Shown: in pieces, positions 1-4,618 of the stretch
How the letters are laid out: each line of letters opens with the position of its first letter
Position numbering within the stretch: the first letter of the stretch is position 1
From: Pseudomonadales bacterium
GTDB taxonomy: Bacteria > Pseudomonadota > Gammaproteobacteria > Pseudomonadales > DT-91
Assembly (NCBI GenBank): GCA_013215025.1
Contig: JABSRR010000084.1
Coordinates: 2,844-8,065 of the forward strand
Length of the DNA: 5,222 bases
Reading direction: 5' to 3'
Position numbers and translations under genes: made by a program
Notes under the pieces: generated by a model
Database searches by the model: none
What the model was told of the DNA's origin: nothing
Seen by the model: the letters and a program-made list of their open reading frames with translations, nothing else

Positions 1-11
1 ATGATTGCCGA

Positions 12-56
12 GCGATTCTTGAACAGGCGATTCTTGAACAGGCGATTATTTAACAG
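12..56. repeat. Three tandem 15-bp repeats, possibly the end of an upstream coding region
   Basis: Copies lie at 12-26, 27-41 and 42-56. The first two are identical (GCGATTCTTGAACAG) and the third differs at two positions. The unit is a multiple of three, so it keeps phase in any reading frame. On the plus strand one frame is open from base 1 to a TGA at 70-72 and would repeat RRFLN. Another is open from base 3 to a TAA at 51-53 and would repeat AILEQ. One minus-strand frame is also open. The repeat could be the C-terminal tail of a gene that begins left of the window, but the window does not show which frame, if any, is used. Confidence 0.85.
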
Positions 57-75
57 GGCGTTTATAAATTGATTT

Positions 76-109
76 ACAAAACAGGACAAAACCTAGCTAG
101 CTGTTTTGT
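76..109 (-). terminator. Hairpin overlapping the stop codon of the first DUF6482-like gene, possible terminator
   Basis: ACAAAACAG at 76-84 pairs perfectly over 9 bp with CTGTTTTGT at 101-109, leaving a 16-base loop that contains the TAG stop of the minus-strand gene. The stem is mostly A-U and no long T-run follows it, so it is a weak terminator candidate. It could equally be a chance inverted repeat or a 3'-end stability element. Confidence 0.3.
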
Positions 110-405
110 GGTGTTGTAGAAATACTTAAGGTGTTATCACTGGCTTTACCTGGATGGCCAATCATTTCGTCATAGGGGCTATCATGCACCAGAGTGACTT
201 TTTGAATTTGGCAAGTTTCAAAGTCTTTGTACACCTGACCAACTGAAAACGCGCGGTAGTCTTTGAAGCGTTTTTTGACCTTGAAATACTCACCGTTTCT
301 GACCACTCGAACAGTATATAAGCTCTGGCATAGCGATAAAATTAACAACTCATCAATGGTTTCTTGTTTATCTTTGGCCAACTTCGATAAATTTAAGATG
401 CGCAT
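97..405 (-). CDS. Small DUF6482-like protein with YDEMIG motif, copy 1
   Basis: A 102-residue protein of unknown function, without signal peptide or membrane segment, so presumably cytoplasmic. It shares clear similarity along its whole length with the gene at 3146-3463: DEL (18-20), LYTVR (29-33), YFKV (40-43), DF (61-62) and YDEMIG (78-83). The layout of a short N-terminal helix, a strand-rich middle with a Y-x-V pattern and a terminal DEM-G motif is what I recall for DUF6482, whose Pseudomonas members end in a similar HDEMCG. That assignment is from memory and unconfirmed. The ATG is preceded by a modest AGG eight bases upstream. The C-terminal tail after residue 85 is polar and probably disordered. 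The gene stands alone: an unresolved region lies downstream and 354 bp without genes lie upstream. Confidence 0.85.
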   Translation of the reverse strand: MRILNLSKLAKDKQETIDELLILSLCQSLYTVRVVRNGEYFKVKKRFKDYRAFSVGQVYKDFETCQIQKVTLVHDSPYDEMIGHPGKASDNTLSISTTPQNS

Positions 406-590
406 ATAAATACCTAGTCAAATACAATTATTGAAAAGCATAATGCTTAGTGAATGAGAATACATCATGAAAAATTAAATCCAAAAGCGTAAGTTTTGAT
501 GGTGAATTTTTAGGTCCATTGCATAGTAATGTAGAACCTGTGCTTCTGGGTTTTTCATGGTTCATAGATTATGGCTTATAGAGTAATGCG

Positions 591-611
591 GCGATGATAA
601 TTAATCATCGC
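591..611. repeat. Perfect 8-bp inverted repeat with 5-base spacer
   Basis: GCGATGAT (591-598) and ATCATCGC (604-611) are exact reverse complements separated by AATTA. No T-run follows on either strand, so it is not a canonical intrinsic terminator. Its symmetry and its 148-bp distance from the cytochrome stop leave several options open: a dimeric regulator site, an RNA hairpin at the 3' end of the cytochrome message, or part of an unrecognised RNA. It does not match the Fur-box pattern when aligned at its centre. Confidence 0.6.
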
Positions 612-714
612 AATACAATTCTTAATAACATGTCTAAATGCAAAATCTAGAAAGCAATTTGTATACTGATGTATGGATGTATATAAGTATCAACTTAAAC
701 AGATTCTGGATCAG

Positions 715-755
715 AAAAAAGACGGCTATTGATTCAAATTGCTTATCGATTTGAA
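715..755 (-). terminator. Likely intrinsic terminator of the cytochrome c gene
   Basis: Read on the minus strand, a 7-bp stem TTCAAAT/ATTTGAA (bases 755-749 and 739-733) with a 9-base loop begins five bases past the cytochrome stop codon. A run of six T (bases 720-715) follows 12 bases further on. The stem is A-U rich and the T-run is not immediately adjacent, so it is plausible but not textbook. Confidence 0.4.
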
Positions 756-759
756 AAGT

Positions 760-1104
760 TTATTGTTTCGAGTAATAGTCAGCTAATGCCTCCATATCGG
801 CGTCCGAAAGGCTGGCAGACTGACCAATCATAATCGCTGCATTGCCGCCTTTACGATTGCCGTTTTTGTAGGCTTTTAAAGAATCGATGATATAAGCCTT
901 GTTTTGACCCTTTATTTTAGGGTAGTTAGGCATGATTGTTTTACCGCCATCTTGACCGTGGCATGCAGCACATTGCGCAGCTTTAGCCGGTGCTTCAGCC
1001 TTCGCCGTAAATGATAAGGCTAGGCTGAAAGTCATAAATACAATATAGGCTAAACGATTGATAGGGCTGTTGCGCAATAAGCGCGGGGAGATGTGGTTGA
1101 GCAT
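760..1104 (-). CDS. Periplasmic monohaem class I cytochrome c (c553/c5-like)
   Basis: A 114-residue small electron-transfer protein. Residues 1-36 form a Sec signal peptide: a basic N-terminal stretch with three arginines, a hydrophobic core at about 18-32, and an AKA cleavage site before E37. Mature length would be about 78 residues, normal for small class I cytochromes. Haem attaches covalently through C45 and C48 of CAACH, with H49 as one axial ligand. The other ligand is most likely M92, placed before the closing LSDADMEALADYY helix as in the c4/c553 group; M58 is less likely. YPKIKGQ (61-67) is also typical of that group. It would shuttle electrons in the periplasm, but no partner oxidase or reductase is nearby to name its role. 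The ATG has AGGA seven bases upstream. The gene is divergent from the reductase at 1426. Confidence 0.93.
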   Translation of the reverse strand: MLNHISPRLLRNSPINRLAYIVFMTFSLALSFTAKAEAPAKAAQCAACHGQDGGKTIMPNYPKIKGQNKAYIIDSLKAYKNGNRKGGNAAIMIGQSASLSDADMEALADYYSKQ

Positions 1105-1425
1105 GGAAAAATCCTAAGTCATAGTTTTGATAACTTACGCTGTAATCAGCAGCTTAGACCGCATTTGATATACATTTTCTCATCACATCAGATTAAATAA
1201 ATAATCAATCAAGCTAAACCAATTGTACCTTTGCAACCACAGTTAAAGTCGCAATTAATATTTATCATGCCGCAAGCGGCTGCAGATTTTCTCTATATTC
1301 GTTTTTGCCACTATTCGTTTTTGCAGCTAAGTGTGTTCTTGCCCTTCAAGCTGCAAATCATTTCGTCAATATGCATCTAAGGCGTTTAGCTATACGTAGT
1401 TGCAGTATTATTTGGAGAGTTTTTT
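1105..1425. other. Divergent promoter region of 321 bp between cytochrome c and reductase genes
   Basis: Both flanking genes are transcribed away from this gap, so it should carry two promoters. I see no strong paired -35/-10 hexamers. A TATATC on the minus strand near 1160-1170 and TATTAT just before the reductase ribosome binding site are only weak -10-like elements. The gap also contains a short GC-rich inverted repeat GCCGC-AA-GCGGC (1269-1280) and two copies of TATTCGTTTTTGC (1296-1324). There is no clear FNR-type TTGAT-N4-ATCAA site upstream of the cytochrome. No credible small gene is seen. Confidence 0.6.
1296..1324. repeat. Direct repeat of a 13-bp sequence upstream of the reductase
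   Basis: TATTCGTTTTTGC occurs exactly at 1296-1308 and again at 1312-1324, a centre-to-centre distance of 16 bp, about one and a half helical turns. It lies about 100 bp upstream of the reductase start in a region that must contain regulatory DNA. It could be a pair of regulator sites or a small local duplication; the sequence alone does not decide. Confidence 0.7.
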
Positions 1426-2409
1426 ATGCGAGCAGATTACCCCACTACCGTTATTACTGGTGCGACAGGCTTTGTTGGTCGTTACGTAGTTGAGCGTTTG
1501 TTACGAGAGAAAGTCAACGTACGTTGCGTGATCCGTCACCGTCAAGATGGCTATAGTTTTGACAGTCACCCGCAGTTAAATTTTGTGGTTGGTGATATTT
1601 TAGAGCCTGAGAGTTTGTCAGCCGCTTTTAAAGGGGCTGACACCGTGATAAACATTGCCGGCTTGCGAGAGTTTTGGAGTAAAGACAGGTCGTTGTTCTA
1701 TCAGCTTAATCATATTGGTGCCAAAAACGTGTTTGAAGCTTGTTTACAACAGCATGTTGCGCATGTGGTTCAGGTGAGCACGCCGCTTGCCTATGGTGTA
1801 CCCAAGCAAATACCGTTTAATGAGATTACGCCAGCAGGTCCACACCCCAGTGATTATGCAAAAAGCAAATATCTTGGGGATCAAGCAGGTTTGAGCTTGC
1901 AAGCTGAGAAAGATTTGCCTTTGTCGATAGTGTACTTAGCCGCGGTGATTGGCGCTGGCGATGACAAAGAAACCATGGAAGTAAGACGCGCAGTAAAGCA
2001 AAAGATGCCTGCACTGGTGGGTGCAGATACACAGTATACCTATCTATATGTCAAAGATGCTGCTGAGGCCATTGTGCGCACAGCCATGCGCCAAGATACG
2101 ATTGGTAAACGCTATTTGATTGGTACCGAGCGTGCAACCACACGTGAATATTTTGATATTATCGGTCGAATTGCTAATGTTAAGATTCCTAGTTTTAATA
2201 TTCCAGAGAATTGGCTGATTCCTGTTGCCAAGGTCATGGAAGCGGTTTCGCACGTTACCGGCAAACGCCCAGAGCTGCCTATGGATGTGCTTAAAACAAC
2301 GCAGGCAGGGTCATTATTATTTGACGGCAGCCTTGCTGAGCGCGAACTGGATTTATCATACACACCGCTTAAGACTGCCTTAACCGATGCAGTTGCGGAT
2401 GTGAGTTAG
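1426..2409 (+). CDS. NAD(P)-dependent extended short-chain dehydrogenase/reductase, 3-beta-HSD / dihydroflavonol-reductase / HpnA-like
   Basis: A 327-residue cytoplasmic oxidoreductase of the extended SDR superfamily. The N-terminal Rossmann fold starts at once, with the nucleotide-binding TGATGFVG motif at 11-18 (G12, G15, G18). It continues with the acidic GD pair at 56-57 and the NIAG segment at 76-79. The catalytic set is S118 or T119, Y144 and K148 in the Y-x-x-x-K signature. The C-terminal third (from about 205: YLYVKDAAEAI, then RYLIG) forms the substrate-binding domain. The FWSKD segment (83-87) and overall length recall the HpnA and dihydroflavonol-4-reductase-like groups, but the substrate cannot be read from the sequence. 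The ATG has a good GGAG eight bases upstream. The gene seems monocistronic: its downstream neighbour is convergent and no hopanoid or sterol genes are visible. Confidence 0.93.
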   Translation: MRADYPTTVITGATGFVGRYVVERLLREKVNVRCVIRHRQDGYSFDSHPQLNFVVGDILEPESLSAAFKGADTVINIAGLREFWSKDRSLFYQLNHIGAKNVFEACLQQHVAHVVQVSTPLAYGVPKQIPFNEITPAGPHPSDYAKSKYLGDQAGLSLQAEKDLPLSIVYLAAVIGAGDDKETMEVRRAVKQKMPALVGADTQYTYLYVKDAAEAIVRTAMRQDTIGKRYLIGTERATTREYFDIIGRIANVKIPSFNIPENWLIPVAKVMEAVSHVTGKRPELPMDVLKTTQAGSLLFDGSLAERELDLSYTPLKTALTDAVADVS

Positions 2410-2434
2410 ACTTCATTGACGGTGTATTTAGTGC

Positions 2435-2463
2435 AAACCCAGTAGGAAAATATTTCCCGGTTT
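2435..2463 (+). terminator. Weak hairpin after the reductase gene, possible terminator
   Basis: AAACC (2435-2439) pairs with GGTTT (2459-2463), and inside it GGAAA (2445-2449) pairs with TTTCC (2453-2457) around an ATA loop. This gives an interrupted 10-bp stem starting 26 bases after the reductase stop. There is no T-run behind it, so termination here is only a possibility. Confidence 0.25.
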
Positions 2464-2525
2464 AAGGGCTTTCATGCAAAGTGCATCACTTCAATATGAT
2501 TGGGTATTAGCCTTCTAAATTAGAG

Positions 2526-2616
2526 CAATTAGGGAATTTACTTAATAAATTTACTTAATAAGTAGTACTAAAGAAGTACTAAATTCTAAACCTTAAATAC
2601 TTCGAAACCCTAATTG
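2526..2616. repeat. 9-bp inverted repeat enclosing a nested hairpin
   Basis: CAATTAGGG (2526-2534) and CCCTAATTG (2608-2616) are exact reverse complements, 73 bases apart. Inside them TAGTACT (2563-2569) and AGTACTA (2575-2581) form a perfect 7-bp stem around AAAGA. Together they could fold as a two-tier stem-loop in RNA of either strand. The element is 91 bp long with matched ends, the general shape of a small inverted-repeat element, but I see no flanking target-site duplication and no second copy in the window. Confidence 0.5.
2535..2560. repeat. Perfect tandem duplication of a 13-bp unit
   Basis: AATTTACTTAATA is present at 2535-2547 and immediately again at 2548-2560 without mismatch. 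A partial third copy, AATTTACTTA, is at 2632-2641. The tandem pair lies just inside the left arm of the 9-bp inverted repeat. Such units can arise by slippage or can be iterated protein-binding sites; there is no evidence here to choose. Confidence 0.85.
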
Positions 2617-2667
2617 ATCAAACAATATGGCAATTTACTTAGTGAAAATACTTAACTGCAATAGTTA

Positions 2668-2685
2668 TTGGCTTGAGTAAGCCAA
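2668..2685 (-). terminator. 7-bp hairpin downstream of the 66-residue gene, possible terminator
   Basis: TTGGCTT (2668-2674) and AAGCCAA (2679-2685) form a perfect stem with a four-base loop, 38 bases beyond the stop of the minus-strand gene. No T-run follows on the minus strand, so it is a candidate 3' end or processing hairpin rather than a confident intrinsic terminator. Being symmetrical, it could also serve the reductase transcript. Confidence 0.35.
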
Positions 2686-2723
2686 GGTAAATTAGCTAAA
2701 TATATGAAGCTGTCTAGGTAATA

Positions 2724-2924
2724 TCAGTGCTGGTAAGCAACTAAGACCTTGCCAGTTTTAGCTTCTAAAGCTCTGATTCTTGCTAATTGATCTTGGTTTA
2801 AGCGTGCTGGCTCTGGATCTGGCTCAAGCGCTACCAAAACAACATCCAGCTCATGCTCAAGCAATTGAATATCTTTCAGTGTTGTAGCATCGAGTTCTGC
2901 AGGGTGAAAATTTTCGGTATTCAT
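2724..2924 (-). CDS. 66-residue hypothetical protein built from a duplicated L..I..LE.....VLVA motif
   Basis: A small, acidic, soluble protein of unknown function with no signal peptide or membrane segment. The motif LxxIxxLExxxxxxVLVA appears twice, at residues 16-32 and 47-63, with 8 of 17 positions identical. The repeats are joined by a proline- and glutamate-rich linker (EPDPEPA, 34-40). Each unit looks like a short amphipathic helix followed by a hydrophobic strand, so the two halves could pack as a pseudo-dimer. I chose the ATG at 2924 because a GGAG lies eight bases upstream of it. A TTG six codons further upstream is in frame, but that start would place the GGAG inside the gene. An extended -10 promoter candidate lies about 45 bp upstream. 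It is divergent from the second DUF6482-like gene. Confidence 0.8.
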   Translation of the reverse strand: MNTENFHPAELDATTLKDIQLLEHELDVVLVALEPDPEPARLNQDQLARIRALEAKTGKVLVAYQH

Positions 2925-2968
2925 CTGAAATCTCCGTTTCAACGAATTTACCTTTTGTTACGCATCAA

Positions 2969-2977
2969 TATATAGCA
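2969..2977 (-). promoter_or_regulatory. Extended -10 promoter candidate for the 66-residue gene
   Basis: On the minus strand the sequence reads TGC-TATATA, matching the TGn extended -10 pattern, about 45 bp upstream of the ATG at 2924. The -35 side is only T-rich (TTTTTG region) and matches poorly, which extended -10 promoters tolerate. Its position gives a leader of about 38 bases including the GGAG ribosome binding site. Confidence 0.4.
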
Positions 2978-3035
2978 AAGATCATCAGCAAAAATTCTTG
3001 GTCAAACAGGCAAAACCTTGTCTATGCTTATTCAA

Positions 3036-3041
3036 TATACT
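3036..3041 (+). promoter_or_regulatory. Possible -10 element for the second DUF6482-like gene
   Basis: TATACT matches the -10 consensus at five of six positions and lies about 105 bp upstream of the ATG at 3146. No good -35 hexamer sits at 16-18 bp; the nearest resemblance, TTGTCT at 3019-3024, is too close to use with it. The leader would be long. CATAAT near 3100 is an alternative. Confidence 0.2.
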
Positions 3042-3145
3042 ATCGCGCAATGGATCGCTAAGAATGCTGACTGCGGCATGCTTCATAACAATTGGCCAGC
3101 ATAATAAACTGTGACCCTTGGTTTTGAATTATTTTTGGAGGCTAT

Positions 3146-3463
3146 ATGCAAGCAATCCGTCTTTCATCACTTCAATCGCTAAAGGTTGATGAGTTAGTTG
3201 TACATTCAACCCGGCAAAACTTATATACCGTCAGAGCCGTGATCGATAATCAGTATTTCAAAGTGAATCAGGGCGCAAAAGCATACCAATCTCAGTCGAT
3301 AGACCAAATCTTAACCGACTTTGCGCAAGTTGAGATCGTGAAAATCACCTTAATTCAAGATGGCGCCTATGATGAAATGATTGGCCAGCCATTAGAAAAT
3401 CAGCCAAACGCATTGCATATTAAGCAACGCACATCGATCGATAAAAAATTGCCCAGCAGTTAA
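3146..3463 (+). CDS. Small DUF6482-like protein with YDEMIG motif, copy 2
   Basis: A 105-residue cytoplasmic protein of unknown function, paralogous to the gene at 97-405. Shared blocks in the same order are LS..L near the N-terminus, DEL (15-17), LYTVR (26-30), YFKV (37-40), DF (58-59), K.TL (66-69) and YDEMIG (75-80). The C-terminal tail differs and is polar. A strong ribosome binding site, TTGGAGG, ends four bases before the ATG, stronger than that of copy 1, which suggests higher expression of this copy. The best family guess is DUF6482, from the recalled DEM-G ending, without confirmation. The gene is divergent from the 66-residue gene, with 221 bp between starts, and convergent with the membrane miniprotein gene 38 bp downstream. 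No terminator with a clear T-run is visible in that 38-bp gap. Confidence 0.88.
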   Translation: MQAIRLSSLQSLKVDELVVHSTRQNLYTVRAVIDNQYFKVNQGAKAYQSQSIDQILTDFAQVEIVKITLIQDGAYDEMIGQPLENQPNALHIKQRTSIDKKLPSS

Positions 3464-3501
3464 ACGCTCAATTCTTGATTTTTAACCATAGCTTATCGGG
3501 C

Positions 3502-3735
3502 TTAGTGCTTACGTTTCGCCTGGGCTAGGTCTTTCTCTAACTCGCTAGCTTTGTAACGACTGTCTGCTAAGGCTTGCTTCAAGTCTTTAAGCTCTGTGCC
3601 GGCCTCAGCAAGAGATTGCTCTAATTGCTCAACCTGTTCAGAGAGTAATTTGGGATTATCACTTTTATTTGGCTTACATAAAAAATAGGTGATCGCGTTG
3701 CTGACGATCAATAGGGCAATGACAATAGCTAGCAT
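3502..3735 (-). CDS. Single-pass membrane miniprotein with C-terminal coiled coil
   Basis: A 77-residue protein of unknown function. Residues 2-20 form one hydrophobic transmembrane helix. A short basic-polar linker (KPNKSDNPK, 21-29) follows, then a heptad-rich, highly charged segment from about 30 to 75, which is almost certainly a coiled coil. The positive charges after the helix favour an N-out, C-in orientation in the inner membrane, so the coiled coil would be cytoplasmic. C20 is not in a lipobox, so a lipoprotein is unlikely. The general plan recalls YhcB/DUF1043 proteins, but this one is shorter and I do not claim homology. The ATG is the only start before an in-frame TAA seven codons upstream, yet no ribosome binding site is visible. 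Instead a 12-bp direct repeat lies just upstream. Confidence 0.75.
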   Translation of the reverse strand: MLAIVIALLIVSNAITYFLCKPNKSDNPKLLSEQVEQLEQSLAEAGTELKDLKQALADSRYKASELEKDLAQAKRKH

Positions 3736-3739
3736 AGTG

Positions 3740-3766
3740 TATGTATCGTTGTATTATGTATCGTTG
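3740..3766. repeat. 12-bp direct repeat just upstream of the membrane miniprotein gene
   Basis: TATGTATCGTTG occurs at 3740-3751 and 3755-3766, with a 15-bp period. The nearer copy starts five bases before the minus-strand ATG at 3735, in the 5' leader where a ribosome binding site would be expected and none is seen. It may be a slippage duplication or a regulator or RNA-binding site. Confidence 0.7.
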
Positions 3767-3988
3767 AATATTGTGCGAGTGTTTCGATTTATCACTCAGC
3801 CTTGATGGCCAAATAATTCTTGTTACGAACTTATGTAATATTTGTACCTACGATTAGTATATAGTCCTAGTGCTAATTGTGTAATTAAAATCGGCTTCAG
3901 TTAATTCTTGATGATTGTTCTTATACAATATTTACGAATTCTTGTACCCTTGGCAATACAGCCGTGTTGTCGAATATAGGAAAGCACT

Positions 3989-4348
3989 GTGAAAACTAAG
4001 CCTCAAGTAGCCTGTTTATCTGAGCTGCTGGAAGATAACTGCCACTTTTATTTCGATCAAGCCAATGCTGTCGCTGAGATAAAAATTGAAGCCTGTACCC
4101 AGGCGCAATTCGACGTGCTACAGCAGCTATTGTCCGATCTCATCAAGAACGAGCATCAGGCTCAGCTATTTGATAAGCAAGCAAACTTGGATGAAAAAGC
4201 AGCAGGCAAAGACTATAGCCAGTATTTTGATGCAATTATGCAGTCTGCACTGTATAAGCCTGGCAACCCGCAGTTGGCTGTTATGCAGGTCGCTAAACAA
4301 TATCATTTATCAGTAAGTGACTTGAAATTTGCCTTTATCAATCGATAA
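3989..4348 (+). CDS. 119-residue hypothetical protein, first gene of a probable two-gene operon
   Basis: I do not recognise this gene. It encodes a soluble, slightly acidic protein without signal or membrane segment. The N-terminal part (about 20-60) alternates short strands with a helix containing QFDVLQQLLSDLI. The middle (60-80) is polar. The C-terminal segment, about 96-117 (VAKQYHLSVSDLKFAF), has the spacing of a single helix-turn-helix such as one half of an AraC-type domain. That is a resemblance by eye only, and the protein is too short to be a classical regulator. The start is GTG, supported by AGGA seven bases upstream and by an in-frame TAG ten bases upstream that rules out a longer form. 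The next gene begins three bases after the stop, which implies co-transcription and probably translational coupling. Confidence 0.82.
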   Translation: MKTKPQVACLSELLEDNCHFYFDQANAVAEIKIEACTQAQFDVLQQLLSDLIKNEHQAQLFDKQANLDEKAAGKDYSQYFDAIMQSALYKPGNPQLAVMQVAKQYHLSVSDLKFAFINR

Positions 4349-4351
4349 AAT

Positions 4352-4618
4352 ATGCACATGCAGCAAAAAAATATTACCTACACTAATGACCGCTTTGGCA
4401 AACTTGACCAAGTGTATTCCGATAAGTTTGGTCATTTATATATCGTGAATGAGCGAGGTCGCTCGTTGATGATGCCTACGCACAGCCCGCTTTCAACAAT
4501 AGAACATTCACGCGCATTGGCTGAGTCCTTAATCGGGCATGATGTAAATGTCACTTTGAGTCAGGTGACAGAGCCTTGGGAGCCACAACAGTGGCTCTAT
4601 CGTGTTAGAAAAGCTTAA
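4352..4618 (+). CDS. 88-residue hypothetical protein, second gene of the operon
   Basis: I do not recognise this gene. It encodes a small basic soluble protein with a strand-rich N-terminal half (ITYTNDRFGKLDQVY, then FGHLYIVNERG). A helix follows around 50-62 (IEHSRALAESLIG), and the C-terminus is rich in tryptophan and aromatic residues (W76, W81, Y83). There is no signal peptide or membrane segment. No ribosome binding site precedes the ATG, only AT-rich sequence containing the upstream stop. Translation therefore probably depends on reinitiation after the gene at 3989-4348, three bases away; a second in-frame ATG lies two codons on. It is conceivable that the two products act together, but only the spacing supports this. 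The stop codon merges into the tandem repeat at 4617-4661. Confidence 0.8.
   Translation: MHMQQKNITYTNDRFGKLDQVYSDKFGHLYIVNERGRSLMMPTHSPLSTIEHSRALAESLIGHDVNVTLSQVTEPWEPQQWLYRVRKA

Larger units (their letters stand above)
406..759. other. Gene-free stretch of 354 bp
   Basis: This lies upstream of the first DUF6482-like gene and downstream of the cytochrome gene, both on the minus strand. It should hold the promoter of the former and the terminator of the latter. It contains an odd palindrome AAGCATAATGCTT at 436-448, 31 bases upstream of the DUF6482-like start and so a possible operator. It also has the 8-bp-stem hairpin at 591-611 and the terminator candidate at 715-755. I see no open frame with a ribosome binding site and no tRNA or recognisable small RNA. 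No promoter stands out, though the right half could encode an unrecognised small RNA. Confidence 0.6.
2410..2723. other. Convergent intergenic region of 314 bp rich in repeats and hairpins
   Basis: This lies between the stop codons of the reductase (plus) and the 66-residue gene (minus), so it contains only 3' ends. It is strikingly AT-rich. It contains a tandem 13-bp duplication, a 7-bp-stem hairpin inside a 9-bp inverted repeat, and two further hairpins, listed separately. AATTTACTTA recurs a third time at 2632-2641, and related ATACTTA words lie at 2597-2603 (ATACTTC) and 2648-2654. No open frame with a ribosome binding site is present. The size is large for a terminator region. It may be a remnant of a lost gene, an insertion of small repeats, or an RNA. 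Confidence 0.65.

Noticed and set aside
591..611. Fur-box interpretation of the palindrome
   Set aside because: When centred on the Fur consensus most positions disagree, so only the symmetry is shared.
160..1368. Shared 13-mer AATCATTTCGTCA at 160-172 and 1356-1368
   Set aside because: The first copy is the complement of the conserved DEMI codons in a gene and the second is intergenic. The match does not extend, and one such coincidence is expected at appreciable frequency in a window this size.
1305..1493. 62-residue open frame overlapping the start of the reductase on the plus strand
   Set aside because: It runs into the reductase in another frame, lacks a ribosome binding site, and its translation has no recognisable protein character, while the reductase frame has clear SDR motifs.
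1826..2363. Three open frames on the minus strand inside the reductase gene
   Set aside because: All are antisense to a well-supported enzyme and overlap each other; they are best explained as frame shadows.
760..3463. Idea that the cytochrome, reductase and YDEMIG proteins form one redox system
   Set aside because: The genes alternate in strand, have separate promoters and long gaps, and share no evident substrate or complex; proximity alone does not support it.
4086..4316. 76-residue plus-strand frame inside the 119-residue gene
   Set aside because: It overlaps fully in another frame. The outer frame has a ribosome binding site and operon spacing, and this one has neither.
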